A DNA stretch of 64,000 nucleotides from Aequitasia blattaphilus (GTDB lineage: Bacteria > Bacillota > Clostridia > Lachnospirales > Lachnospiraceae), in contig NZ_JAMXOD010000006.1 in the NCBI RefSeq assembly GCF_024721305.1, positions 1 to 64,000 on the forward strand. Reading direction: 5' to 3'. The position numbers were made by a program, and so were the translations under genes. The notes beneath the pieces were generated by a model. That model ran no database searches, was not told where the DNA came from, and worked only from the letters and a program-made list of their open reading frames with translations. Numbering within the stretch: the stretch's first letter is position 1; the number at the start of each line of letters is the position of its first letter. Below, one piece after another: positions 51,853 to 61,306 of the stretch.

Positions 51853-53529
51853 GTGGCAAATATTAAAAATATACCGATAGGAGAGCTCCTTAAGGAAAGT
51901 GGTTATATAACCGAAGAACAGATTCAAAAGGCCCTCGCTTATCAAAAGGAAAATAGAGGGAAGCGTCTTGGAGCAATCTTGATTGAACTGGGATTTGTAA
52001 CAGAAAGACAGACGTTAGAGGCATTGGCTAAACGTTTTGATTTACCCATTGTAGATCTGGGTAATTATGAAGTGGACATTGAAGCGGTAGCAAAAATACC
52101 GAAACAGCTGGCGGAGAAATATCATATGCTGGCAATTAAACAAGATGAGCAGTCTTTAACAGTTGCAACCAATGATCCTTTGGATTTTTATGGATTTGAG
52201 GATGTAAAGCAAGTAACCGGAATGGATCTGGAGACAGTACTTTCTGAAAAAGGTGTTTTGCAAGGGGCGATTAACTACTTTTATTCAGAAGTTTCTGCAA
52301 AACGGGCGGCACAAAAAGCCAATACAACTTCGGTGGAAATCGATGAAATCGATTTGGATATTAATGAAGAGGATGGGGATGCCCCTATTGTCAATCTTCT
52401 GAATTCGTTAGTTGCAAGGGGATATAGTGTCAATGCCAGTGATATTCACGTAGAACCTTTTGAAACCCAATCCAATATCCGGATGCGTATTGATGGAACG
52501 ATTGTAGATTACGTTACATTGCAGAAGTCTCTTCATGCATCTCTGATTGCAAGAATAAAAATTATATCTGATCTGGATATTGCAGAAAGACGTATTCCTC
52601 AGGATGGACATTTCAAAACAAAAATTGGAGATACCTATGTAAATGTGCGTGTGTCTGTGATACCAACGGTATTTGGAGAAAAGGCAGTCCTGAGACTTTT
52701 GGCATCCAGAGGAAGCATTGATTATCCGGCAACCTATGGAATGTTAGATGAAGATTATGAGAAGTTTTCTTCTATGCTTCAGTCTCCCAATGGAATCCTA
52801 TACCTTACAGGACCCACTGGCTCCGGTAAAACCACTACCTTGTATATGGTGCTTGAGGAGCTTTCCAAAAGACAGGTGAATATATCAACGATTGAAGACC
52901 CAGTGGAGAAAAATCTTCCGAAAATCAATCAAATGCAGACCAATAACATGGCAGGGTTAACCTTTGAAGTGGGACTTCGTGCGCTATTGAGACAAGATCC
53001 GGATATTATTATGGTAGGAGAGACCAGAGATTCTGAAACGGCGGCAATTTCAATACGTGCAGCCATTACAGGACATTTGGTGCTTTCAACCCTTCATACC
53101 AATAATGCGGCAGCTACAGTAGTTCGTTTGATTGATATGGGTATGGAGCCCTACATGATTGCAAGTTCTCTGGTAGGAGTAGTGGCGCAACGTCTGATGC
53201 GAAAAGTATGTAAACACTGTGGAACCCAAAGGCCGGTAAGTCAAAGAGAAAGAGCCTTCCTAAGGGATGAAATCCAGGTGGTACAAGAAGCTCATGGATG
53301 CACCCGCTGTAATAACACAGGGTACTCTGGCAGAATTGCGATTCATGAAATTCTGATGATTGATGAGCAGGTGCGGAAAATGATTACAGCAGGATCCAGT
53401 GTGGAAGAAATTGTGGAGTACGGGATTCGGGAACAAGGAATGTATACTCTGGCAAGCAGAGCAGAGCAGCTTGTGGCAGAAGGAGTTACAACAGTAGAAG
53501 AATTATTAAAGATTGCATATTATTCCTAA
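51853..53529 (+). CDS. pilB: Type IV pilus extension ATPase
   Basis: A 558-residue GspE/PilB ATPase starting at GTG. The N-terminal GspE-N domain (residues 1-150) is complete. The core has Walker A GPTGSGKTTTLY near 319-330, the Asp box with ISTIEDPVE, Walker B RQDPDIIMVGETRD near 380 and the His box. A four-Cys zinc module, CKHCGT and CTRCNN, lies near 453-486. The C-terminal RAEQLVAEGVTTVEEL is typical. It drives pilus polymerisation at PilC. Confidence 0.95.
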   Translation: MANIKNIPIGELLKESGYITEEQIQKALAYQKENRGKRLGAILIELGFVTERQTLEALAKRFDLPIVDLGNYEVDIEAVAKIPKQLAEKYHMLAIKQDEQSLTVATNDPLDFYGFEDVKQVTGMDLETVLSEKGVLQGAINYFYSEVSAKRAAQKANTTSVEIDEIDLDINEEDGDAPIVNLLNSLVARGYSVNASDIHVEPFETQSNIRMRIDGTIVDYVTLQKSLHASLIARIKIISDLDIAERRIPQDGHFKTKIGDTYVNVRVSVIPTVFGEKAVLRLLASRGSIDYPATYGMLDEDYEKFSSMLQSPNGILYLTGPTGSGKTTTLYMVLEELSKRQVNISTIEDPVEKNLPKINQMQTNNMAGLTFEVGLRALLRQDPDIIMVGETRDSETAAISIRAAITGHLVLSTLHTNNAAATVVRLIDMGMEPYMIASSLVGVVAQRLMRKVCKHCGTQRPVSQRERAFLRDEIQVVQEAHGCTRCNNTGYSGRIAIHEILMIDEQVRKMITAGSSVEEIVEYGIREQGMYTLASRAEQLVAEGVTTVEELLKIAYYS

Positions 53530-53545
53530 GGTAAGGAGATACAAG

Positions 53546-54592
53546 ATGAGAATAGACGACATCATAAGGAGTGCCAGAGAAAAGGGAGCCTCTGATATAC
53601 ATATAACAGAAGGACTGAAAACTTATTTCCGCATAAATGGAACGCTGGCAGAAAGTGGGTTTGAGTTTTCAAATGAAGAGACAAAAGCAATCATACTTGA
53701 AATGATGAACCAGAGACAGAAGGAATATATGGCAGAAGGACATGAAGTGGATTTTGCTACAAGAAGCCAGGAAGGTTTCCGGCAAAGAGTCAATGTATTC
53801 TATCAACAAGGAAGGATTGCGGCTACGATACGATTGCTCAATGATCATATTCCGAATCTGGAGGAATTAAATCTTCCAAGGGTTTTGGAGGAGCTGGCAA
53901 ATCAGCCTCGAGGGCTTGTTTTGGTAACAGGGCCAACAGGGAGTGGGAAATCCACCACTTTAGCAGCAATTGTCAATTACATCAATCGGAAAAAGGCACA
54001 GCATATAGTGACCATAGAAGACCCGATTGAGTATGTTTTTGAGGGGGATAAATCCATTATCCATCAAAGAGAGGTTGGTATCGATACTTTGAGCTTTGGA
54101 GCAGCCCTTCGTGCCGTATTAAGGGAAGACCCGGATGTGATTTTAGTGGGGGAGATGCGGGATTATGAAACGATCGGAGCAGCTATTACGGCAGCAGAGA
54201 CCGGTCACCTTGTATTGGCTACCCTTCATACAACGGGAGCGGCTCAAAGTGTAGACCGAATTATTGATGCTTGTCCGGGAGATGTACAGAATCAAGTTCG
54301 AACACAACTCTCTGGAATTTTAAAAGGAATTGTGACCCAGTGTCTGATTCCGACCCAGGGGGGACAGGGAAGGGTTCCGGCAACAGAGATTCTCGTTGGA
54401 ACGGATGCAGCATTGAATTTAATTCGAGAAAATAAGGCCCACCAGATGAGCACAATTATGCAGTCTGGACAGGCCTATGGAATGCACACCTTGAATAAGG
54501 ACTTAATCCGGTTGGTGAACCAGGGATTCATCTCAATTCAGGAGGCATATCAATATTCCAATGATAAAAAAGACTTAGAGCAATTCTTATAA
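53546..54592 (+). CDS. pilT: Type IV pilus retraction ATPase
   Basis: A 348-residue PilT: N-terminal PAS-like part (GASDIHITEGLKTYFRINGTL), Walker A GPTGSGKSTTLAA near residue 130, Walker B DPDVILVGEMRDYETI near 195, His box AETGHLVLATLHT and no zinc module, which separates it from PilB. The start is ATG 53546, with AAGGAG upstream, rather than 53513 inside pilB. The presence of PilT suggests dynamic pili capable of retraction (twitching or DNA uptake). It ends 2 bp from the convergent hydF. Confidence 0.95.
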   Translation: MRIDDIIRSAREKGASDIHITEGLKTYFRINGTLAESGFEFSNEETKAIILEMMNQRQKEYMAEGHEVDFATRSQEGFRQRVNVFYQQGRIAATIRLLNDHIPNLEELNLPRVLEELANQPRGLVLVTGPTGSGKSTTLAAIVNYINRKKAQHIVTIEDPIEYVFEGDKSIIHQREVGIDTLSFGAALRAVLREDPDVILVGEMRDYETIGAAITAAETGHLVLATLHTTGAAQSVDRIIDACPGDVQNQVRTQLSGILKGIVTQCLIPTQGGQGRVPATEILVGTDAALNLIRENKAHQMSTIMQSGQAYGMHTLNKDLIRLVNQGFISIQEAYQYSNDKKDLEQFL

Positions 54593-54594
54593 GA

Positions 54595-55785
54595 TTATTG
54601 ATTTTCAAAGGGTTTCAGGCTTTTTGCCAGAATCCCTTTTATTTTTGCAATGGCTGTTCCATAGTTCGTAATGGGAACGTGGTTATCCTTTGCACAGCGA
54701 ATCCGGTATTTCATTTCCCGCTCATTCAGCATACATCCACCACAGTGAATAATCAAATCATAGGCAGATAAATCCATGGGAAATTCGGTTCCGCTGGTAA
54801 AGCTAAGCTGCAGGCTGGCTCCGGTATATTCCTTTAACCACCGTGGAAGCTTTACCGTTCCAATATCATCGCATTGCCTGTGGTGAGTGCATCCTTCGCT
54901 GATTAAGACATGACTCCCATCTTTTAAAGAATCTAATGCGTCAGCACCTTCGACTAATGCATCCAAATCTCCCTTATAACGAGCAAAAAGAATAGAGAAG
55001 GAAGTCAGAGGAATACGAGAAGGAAGAATGTTGTTTACTGTTTGGAAAACCTGGGAATCCGTAATGACTAAAGCAGGATCTTTTTGTAAAGAAGCAAGGG
55101 TTTCCCTTAAAGTATTCTCTTTCGCAATTATGGGAAGGGCATTTGCCTCCAATAAATCCCGTATGGTTTGCTGCTGGGGCAGAATGAGGCGTCCTTTTGG
55201 GGCAGCAGAATCAATAGGCACCACTAAAACGACAACATCATTCTCATTGATCAAATCCCGGACGATGGGCTTGTCTCTATTTTCATCAGGAAGAAGAGCG
55301 GCAATTCTTTCCTTTAACTGGAAGATGTTTTCCTGATTTCTGGCACTCACTAAAATAGAAGATTCAATAGGTAATGGAGTCTCTTCCGGGAGTAAATCAG
55401 ATTTATTATACACAACCAGATATGGGATTTCCTTTTCTTTTATACGGTTAAGAATCTGCTGGTTTTCTGAAGAGAAGCCCTCAGAAGCATCCACAATAAG
55501 CAGTGCGATATCTGTTTTGTTAAGAATCTGATAAGTCTTTTTGATACGCTCTTCCCCTAAAACACCTGTATCATCAAGCCCAGGTGTGTCAATCATGACA
55601 ACTGGGCCTAAAGGCAGCAGCTCCATAGTTTTCAAAACTGGATCAGTAGTTGTTCCCTTTACATCAGATACGATAGCCAAATCTTGACCGGTTAAAGCAT
55701 TGATAAGACTTGATTTTCCAGCATTTCTTTTTCCGAATATTCCAATATGAATCCGCTCAGAGGCGGGGGTATTTTGCATGCTCAT
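54595..55785 (-). CDS. hydF: [FeFe]-hydrogenase maturation GTPase
   Basis: HydF is the scaffold on which the diiron site of [FeFe] hydrogenase is built before transfer to HydA. The 396-residue protein has a GTPase domain (GIFGKRNAGKSSLINALTG, VKGTTTDPV, MIDTPGLDD, VVYNKSDLL) and a C-terminal domain with the Fe-S ligands CTHHRQC and HCGGCMLNEREM. AAGGAG lies upstream of the ATG. It is last in hydE-hydG-hydF. Confidence 0.95.
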   Translation of the reverse strand: MSMQNTPASERIHIGIFGKRNAGKSSLINALTGQDLAIVSDVKGTTTDPVLKTMELLPLGPVVMIDTPGLDDTGVLGEERIKKTYQILNKTDIALLIVDASEGFSSENQQILNRIKEKEIPYLVVYNKSDLLPEETPLPIESSILVSARNQENIFQLKERIAALLPDENRDKPIVRDLINENDVVVLVVPIDSAAPKGRLILPQQQTIRDLLEANALPIIAKENTLRETLASLQKDPALVITDSQVFQTVNNILPSRIPLTSFSILFARYKGDLDALVEGADALDSLKDGSHVLISEGCTHHRQCDDIGTVKLPRWLKEYTGASLQLSFTSGTEFPMDLSAYDLIIHCGGCMLNEREMKYRIRCAKDNHVPITNYGTAIAKIKGILAKSLKPFENQ

Positions 55786-55795
55786 AGAAAACTCC

Positions 55796-57217
55796 TTAAA
55801 ATCTAAAATCCCTACGATTCATTTCCCGAATTAATCGCAGATTTTCAGCTACAGTTTTTCGTACATTTTCACTGGGAACATTGGCAATTTCTTTCGAAAT
55901 CAATTTTTCTCCCAAAGCTTTTGTCGTAGGAGAAGCGTAATCCATCAAATATTCTTGTAAAGTCATTAAGGCATTTGGATGGCAACAGTTTTGAATTTGT
56001 CCGCTTTTCAGCAGACTCATAAAGCGATCTCCAGTTCTGCCAAGGCCGTAGCACGCAGTACAAAAACTTGGAATATAATCCATCTGAATCAGCCACTGTA
56101 CAACTTCATCCAAGGTTCTGGTATCACTTAACTCAAATTGGGAAGAATCCCCTTCGGATTCGGTCTCCTCATTGTATCCACCAACGGTGGTTTTCGAACC
56201 ACCACTAAGCTGAGAAACACCAAGCTTGAGTACGCGTTCTCGAACAGACTGGCTTTCTCTGGTTGAAATAATCATACCAGTATATGGGACAGAAATGCGG
56301 ATACAAGCAACAATTTTAGCAAAGGTATCGTCATCGATTCCATTTTTAAATTCACTTGCGTCAATGTCATCAGCATCCTTGAGTCGTGGAACACTTATGG
56401 TATGAGGACCAACGCCAAAAGCAGCCTCTAAATGCTCGGCATGCATAAGAAGTCCGGCAAATTCATAGCGGTATTGTTCAAGACCAAACAATACACCAAG
56501 TCCAACATCGTCAATTCCACCTTCCATAGCCCGATCCATAGCTTCTGTGTGATAATCGTAATTGCCTTTTGGACCAGTTGGATGAAGCAGCTCATAATTC
56601 TCTTTGTTATAGGTTTCCTGGAAGAGAATATAGGTACCAACCTCCGCCTCTTTCAGCAAGCGGTAATTATCTACAGTAGTTGCGGCGATATTGATATTAA
56701 CCCGACGTATAGCACCGTTTTTATGCTTGATACCATAAATGGTTTTGATGGATTCCAAATAATAGTCCATGGTGTTGTGGACGGGATCCTCACCAGCTTC
56801 CAGGGCAAGACGTTTGTGTCCCAAATCTTGGAGTGCAATGACTTCTTTTGCGATTTCTTCCTGACTTAATTGTTTCCGTGGAATGGTCTTATTCTTCATA
56901 TGATATGGACAGTAAGTACATCCATTAATGCAGTAATTGGAAAGGTATAAAGGGGCAAACATAACAATGCGGTTGCCATAGAAGTTTTCTTTAATTTCCT
57001 TTGCCAGTTTAAATATTTCCTGGTTTTTCTCCTCATCTGTACAGGCTAAGAGTACAGAAGCCTCACGATGGGTAAGTCCTTTTTGTTTTCTGGCCTTTTC
57101 GATCAGCTTGCTTATCAGCTCCAGATTATCCTTGTTTTCCTCTGCGTATTGCAGGGTTTCCAAGATTTCACCGTGATGAATAAAATCTTGGGCGTTTTTC
57201 GAGTTTACATCATACAT
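55796..57217 (-). CDS. hydG: [FeFe]-hydrogenase maturation radical SAM tyrosine lyase
   Basis: HydG splits tyrosine to give the CO and CN ligands of the hydrogenase H-cluster. The 473-residue protein has the radical SAM cluster CINGCTYCPYH (CX3CX2C), and the C-terminal auxiliary cluster motif FCTACYGLGRTGDRFM ... CCHPNALMTL. GEDPVHNTMDYY and TVGGYNEE are typical. AGGAGG overlapping the hydE stop gives the ribosome site. The gene lies 13 bp after hydE. Confidence 0.96.
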   Translation of the reverse strand: MYDVNSKNAQDFIHHGEILETLQYAEENKDNLELISKLIEKARKQKGLTHREASVLLACTDEEKNQEIFKLAKEIKENFYGNRIVMFAPLYLSNYCINGCTYCPYHMKNKTIPRKQLSQEEIAKEVIALQDLGHKRLALEAGEDPVHNTMDYYLESIKTIYGIKHKNGAIRRVNINIAATTVDNYRLLKEAEVGTYILFQETYNKENYELLHPTGPKGNYDYHTEAMDRAMEGGIDDVGLGVLFGLEQYRYEFAGLLMHAEHLEAAFGVGPHTISVPRLKDADDIDASEFKNGIDDDTFAKIVACIRISVPYTGMIISTRESQSVRERVLKLGVSQLSGGSKTTVGGYNEETESEGDSSQFELSDTRTLDEVVQWLIQMDYIPSFCTACYGLGRTGDRFMSLLKSGQIQNCCHPNALMTLQEYLMDYASPTTKALGEKLISKEIANVPSENVRKTVAENLRLIREMNRRDFRF

Positions 57218-57230
57218 TTTTCATTTCCTC

Positions 57231-58271
57231 CTAGGTATTTAGTGAATCGCCGATATCTGTTACGGCATAATAACCCTCCTTTTTTAATGCTTTAAAAAAT
57301 GGACTATCCAATCGAATGTCAATATCACCGGCTCTTTCCTTATTTTTATAAAGAGTATAATTTACACGGGCTTCCTTCGGTGTAATATTTTGCATTACCA
57401 CATTGGCACCAGCCTTGATTCCTAAAATCCGGCCATCCTCTCCCAGAGTGCCGAGAGCTGTAGTTGAGGGAAGCAATATTTCCGGAATCATAATGCGCAG
57501 CAGCGACAAAATAAAAAGAGTTTGGTGCAGCGTTCCTGAGGGCATATTGAAAAAAGGTGTATCAGGGTGGGTGATATATGGTCCAACTCCAAGCATTTGA
57601 GGATTTAGTGCTTTAATAAAGAGCATATCTTCTGCTAAATTCTCATTGGTTTGATAAGGGGAACCAACCATAAATCCAGAGCCAACCTGATAGCCGATTT
57701 CTTTTAGGTTCAGCAGACATTGCTGACGATTTTCTGCGCTTAAGCTTGCAGGGTGTAGTTTGGCGTAATGGCTGGGAGAGTAAGTTTCATGACGAAGCAG
57801 AAACCGACTTGCACCAGCATCATAATAAGCTTTATAACTTTCGTAGCTTTTTTCTCCAATAGAAAGGGTAATAGCGCAGTCTGGATAGAGCTTGTGAATG
57901 CTTGCTATTATTTGAATCATTCTCTCATCGGTAAAATAGGGATCTTCGCCGCCTTGAAGGACAAAGGTTCTATATCCGGCTTCATAGCTTCTTTCACAGC
58001 AATCTAAGATTGCCTCTGTACTAAGCCGATACCGAGCTGTCTTTTTGTTCCCCTTTCGAATACCACAATAAAAGCAATCGTTTTTACAGTAGTTTGTAAA
58101 TTCAATGAGTGCTCTTACATAGACTTTGTTTTGATAGACTTTTTTGTACAAATCCCCTGCTAGTTTAGCTGCATATTGTTCTAAATCGTTATTTTGATGA
58201 TTGAGAAGAAAAATCCACTCTTCTTTTGAGAGTTTTTTTTCTTTGTTGAGTTTTTCAATTAAATTTTTCAT
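57231..58271 (-). CDS. hydE: [FeFe]-hydrogenase maturation radical SAM enzyme HydE
   Basis: HydE helps assemble the dithiolate-bridged diiron unit. The 346-residue protein has the radical SAM motif NYCKNDCFYCGIRKGN and LQGGEDPYFTDERM, with SGFMVGSPYQT and VMQNITP farther on. It is first of the hydEGF operon. Upstream of ATG 58271 there is no ribosome site, and TATACT (58286-58281 on the minus strand) ends only nine bases before the start, so the transcript may be leaderless. The hydrogenase gene itself is not in the window. Confidence 0.94.
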   Translation of the reverse strand: MKNLIEKLNKEKKLSKEEWIFLLNHQNNDLEQYAAKLAGDLYKKVYQNKVYVRALIEFTNYCKNDCFYCGIRKGNKKTARYRLSTEAILDCCERSYEAGYRTFVLQGGEDPYFTDERMIQIIASIHKLYPDCAITLSIGEKSYESYKAYYDAGASRFLLRHETYSPSHYAKLHPASLSAENRQQCLLNLKEIGYQVGSGFMVGSPYQTNENLAEDMLFIKALNPQMLGVGPYITHPDTPFFNMPSGTLHQTLFILSLLRIMIPEILLPSTTALGTLGEDGRILGIKAGANVVMQNITPKEARVNYTLYKNKERAGDIDIRLDSPFFKALKKEGYYAVTDIGDSLNT

Positions 58272-58280
58272 ACATCAAAT

Positions 58281-58322
58281 AGTATAACACAAACTTGACA
58301 AAATTACATTTCATGGTATTAT
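58281..58322. promoter_or_regulatory. Divergent promoters of hydE (-) and valS leader (+)
   Basis: Plus: TTGACA (58295-58300), 16 bp, extended TGG-TATTAT (58317-58322). Minus: TATACT at 58286-58281 facing hydE, no good -35. The plus start would be near 58329, at the head of the T-box leader. Confidence 0.65.
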
Positions 58323-58328
58323 TATCTG

Positions 58329-58603
58329 TAGTTTATATAGATTGAAAATGCTGAGAAAAAGAGGAGCAGACATTCATTTCATTAAGAGAGAATCATCCAT
58401 GGCTGAGAGGTGATTTATGGAGAGATAGCTGCAGGTAGCTTTGGAGCAGGGTTATTGAAACAAGGAGTAGATAATCCCGGAATCGTTCCCGTTAAAGAAT
58501 ATGAGAAGTGATATGGCAGCGCCATATAATAAAGGTGGTACCGCGGTAAAAATGATTCGTCCTTTTATTATAATAGTATATTATAGTAAGATGACGTTTT
58601 TTT
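58329..58603 (+). ncRNA. T-box leader of valS, specifier codon GUA (Val)
   Basis: The T-box sequence AAGGTGGTACCGCGG is at 58532-58546, with the UGGU bulge that would pair with an ACCA tRNA end. Stem I can be built: TGCT/AGCA (58349-58352 with 58445-58448), a kink-turn-like bulge, AAAG/CTTT, the specifier loop holding GUA at 58435-58437, then GCAG/CTGC; the distal loop has GGCTG (58401-58405). Stem III is ATATGGC-AGC-GCCATAT (58511-58527). The terminator stem spans 58558-58596 and is followed by seven T. Uncharged tRNA-Val should favour read-through into valS. Confidence 0.93.
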
Positions 58604-58643
58604 ATTTGTGAACAATGTGTGATGAGAGAAAGGAAAAAAAGAA

Positions 58644-61295
58644 ATGAGTCAAAACCTAAATACGACATATGATCCACAAAATATGGAAAAGAGATTGTAT
58701 GAAAAATGGATGAATAAAAAATATTTTCATGCTGAGGTAGATCGGAGCAAAAAGCCCTTTACAACGGTAATGCCTCCTCCAAATATCACAGGCAAACTCC
58801 ATATGGGACATGCACTGGATAATACCTTGCAGGATATCATTATCCGATATAAAAGAATGCAGGGCTACAATGCTTTGTGGATTCCGGGAACGGATCATGC
58901 GGCAATTTCCACAGAAGTAAAGGTTACGGAAGCCTTAAAGGATCAGGGAATTGATAAACGAGAGCTAGGCAGAGAAAAGTTTTTGGAAAGAACTTGGCAG
59001 TGGAAAGATGAGTATGCAGGAGCAATTGAAGAACAGCTAATGAAGCTAGGTGTTTCTTGTGATTGGGACCGGGAACGTTTTACCTTAGATGAAGGCTGTT
59101 CAGAAGCGGTAGAGGAAGTGTTTTTACGCCTTCATGAGAAAGGATTTATTTATCGTGGAAACCGTATTATTAACTGGTGTCCAGTATGTAAAACAACCAT
59201 ATCTGATGCAGAAGTAATCCACGAGGAGCAAGAAGGAAACTTCTGGCATATTAAATATCCAGTAAAGGATAGTGATACTTTCTTGGAAATTGCAACTACC
59301 AGACCGGAAACAATGCTGGGAGATACTGCAATTGCTGTAAATCCAAAGGATGAAAGATATGAAAATCTGGTTGGAAAAACGGCAATACTTCCTCTTGTAA
59401 ATAGAGAAATTCCAATTGTTGCAGATGAGTATGTAGACATGGAGTTTGGAACAGGTGCAGTAAAAATCACACCGGCTCATGATCCAAATGACTTTGAAGT
59501 GGGAAAAAGACATAACCTAGAAGAAATCAACGTAATGAACGATGATGCCACTATCAATGAAAACGGCGGGAAATATGCGGGAATGGGACGGTATGAAGCC
59601 AGAGAACAAATGGTACAAGATCTGAAGGATCTGGGATTACTGGTTAAAATTGAAAAGCATGTACATAATGTAGGAACCCATGATCGTTGTGGAACAACTG
59701 TGGAACCAATGGTGAAAAAGCAATGGTTCGTAAAAATGGAAGAGCTTGCTAAGCCAGCAATTGAGGTGTTGAAAAAAGGAGAACTCAAATTTGTTCCAGA
59801 GCGTTTTGACAAGGTTTATTTGCGGTGGCTTGAAAATATCAGAGACTGGAACATATCCAGACAAATATGGTGGGGGCATAGAATTCCAGCATATTACTGT
59901 CAAAGCTGTGATGAAATCGTAGTAGCAGATAAGATGCCAGAGGCTTGCCCGAAATGCGGACATCATGAATTTAGACAGGACGAAGATACCCTGGATACAT
60001 GGTTTAGCTCAGCTCTATGGCCTTTCTCTACCTTGGGATGGCCACAGAAGACAGAGGAGTTAGATTATTTCTATCCTACAGATGTATTGGTAACGGGATA
60101 TGACATTATTTTCTTCTGGGTAATCCGTATGGTATTTTCAGGATTAGAGCAAACAGGACAGTCTCCTTTCCATACCGTATTGATTCACGGCTTAATACGA
60201 GACGACCAGGGAAGAAAAATGAGTAAATCCCTGGGAAATGGAATTGATCCGTTGGAAATTATTGATGAGTACGGTGCAGATGCCCTGCGTATGACTTTAG
60301 TAACGGGAAATGCACCAGGAAACGATATGCGTTTTTATCGGGAAAGAGTAGAAGCAAGCCGTAACTTTGCAAATAAAGTATGGAATGCATCCCGTTTTAT
60401 TTTGATGAATATTGAAAAGTATGGAGTTACTACACCTGAGGCAGCCAGTACACATCCGGCAGATAAATGGATTGTATCCAGATGCAATGAAATGATAAAA
60501 GAAGTAACAGACAATATGGATAAGTTCGAGCTCGGTATTGCCTTGTCTAAAATATACGAATTCTTATGGGATGAATTCTGTGATTGGTATATTGAGATTG
60601 CAAAATACAGAATCTATCATGCAGAAGAAGAAAAAGAAGAGGCTAATCAAGCGTTATATACATTGCAAACAGTTCTTGGAAAGTCCTTGAAGCTTTTACA
60701 CCCATATATGCCTTTTATCACAGAGGAGATTTATGGAAATCTGATGCCGGATGAAGAATCTATTATGATTTCTCAATGGCCTAAGTATCAGGAAGAAGAA
60801 CGATTTTCAGAGGAAGAAGATGTATTAAATCATTTCAAGGAGATTCTAAGAGGAGTACGTAATATTCGCTCAGAGATGAATGTGCCAAATGGAAGAAAAG
60901 CAAGAATTTATGTAGTGACGGAAAAGGACAATTTAATTAAGGGATTGGAAGCATTGAAAGAGTCTGCACTTATGATGGCAGCAGGAAGTGATTTTATCGT
61001 TCAAAAGACCAAGGAAGGAATTGCAAAAGATGCAGTTTCTGTTGTGGTTCCCGATGCAACAATCTATTTGCCATTAGAGGAACTGATAGACTTTGAGCAA
61101 GAGCTTCTTCGCTTAACGAAAGAAGAAGAGAGACTGGGGAAGGAAATCAACCGGGCGAAGGGAATGCTTGGAAACGAAAGGTTCTTATCAAAAGCACCTC
61201 AGGCAAAGGTAGAGGAAGAAAAAGAAAAATTGGAAACCTATGAACAAATGCTTGAACAGGTCAAAGAGCGGGTTACCCAGATTAAAAACAGATAA
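58644..61295 (+). CDS. valS: Valyl-tRNA synthetase
   Basis: An 883-residue class I synthetase that charges tRNA-Val. Motifs: PPPNITGKLHMGHALDNT (HIGH box, HMGH near 53-56), the editing domain TTRPETMLGDTAIAV, a four-Cys zinc pair CQSC ... CPKC near 418-437, GRKMSKSLGNGIDP (KMSKS near 525) and a C-terminal coiled-coil arm rich in Glu/Lys. GAAAGGA precedes the ATG. Expression is under the T-box leader upstream, whose GUA specifier matches. Confidence 0.98.
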   Translation: MSQNLNTTYDPQNMEKRLYEKWMNKKYFHAEVDRSKKPFTTVMPPPNITGKLHMGHALDNTLQDIIIRYKRMQGYNALWIPGTDHAAISTEVKVTEALKDQGIDKRELGREKFLERTWQWKDEYAGAIEEQLMKLGVSCDWDRERFTLDEGCSEAVEEVFLRLHEKGFIYRGNRIINWCPVCKTTISDAEVIHEEQEGNFWHIKYPVKDSDTFLEIATTRPETMLGDTAIAVNPKDERYENLVGKTAILPLVNREIPIVADEYVDMEFGTGAVKITPAHDPNDFEVGKRHNLEEINVMNDDATINENGGKYAGMGRYEAREQMVQDLKDLGLLVKIEKHVHNVGTHDRCGTTVEPMVKKQWFVKMEELAKPAIEVLKKGELKFVPERFDKVYLRWLENIRDWNISRQIWWGHRIPAYYCQSCDEIVVADKMPEACPKCGHHEFRQDEDTLDTWFSSALWPFSTLGWPQKTEELDYFYPTDVLVTGYDIIFFWVIRMVFSGLEQTGQSPFHTVLIHGLIRDDQGRKMSKSLGNGIDPLEIIDEYGADALRMTLVTGNAPGNDMRFYRERVEASRNFANKVWNASRFILMNIEKYGVTTPEAASTHPADKWIVSRCNEMIKEVTDNMDKFELGIALSKIYEFLWDEFCDWYIEIAKYRIYHAEEEKEEANQALYTLQTVLGKSLKLLHPYMPFITEEIYGNLMPDEESIMISQWPKYQEEERFSEEEDVLNHFKEILRGVRNIRSEMNVPNGRKARIYVVTEKDNLIKGLEALKESALMMAAGSDFIVQKTKEGIAKDAVSVVVPDATIYLPLEELIDFEQELLRLTKEEERLGKEINRAKGMLGNERFLSKAPQAKVEEEKEKLETYEQMLEQVKERVTQIKNR

Positions 61296-61306
61296 GAGGG
61301 ATATGA

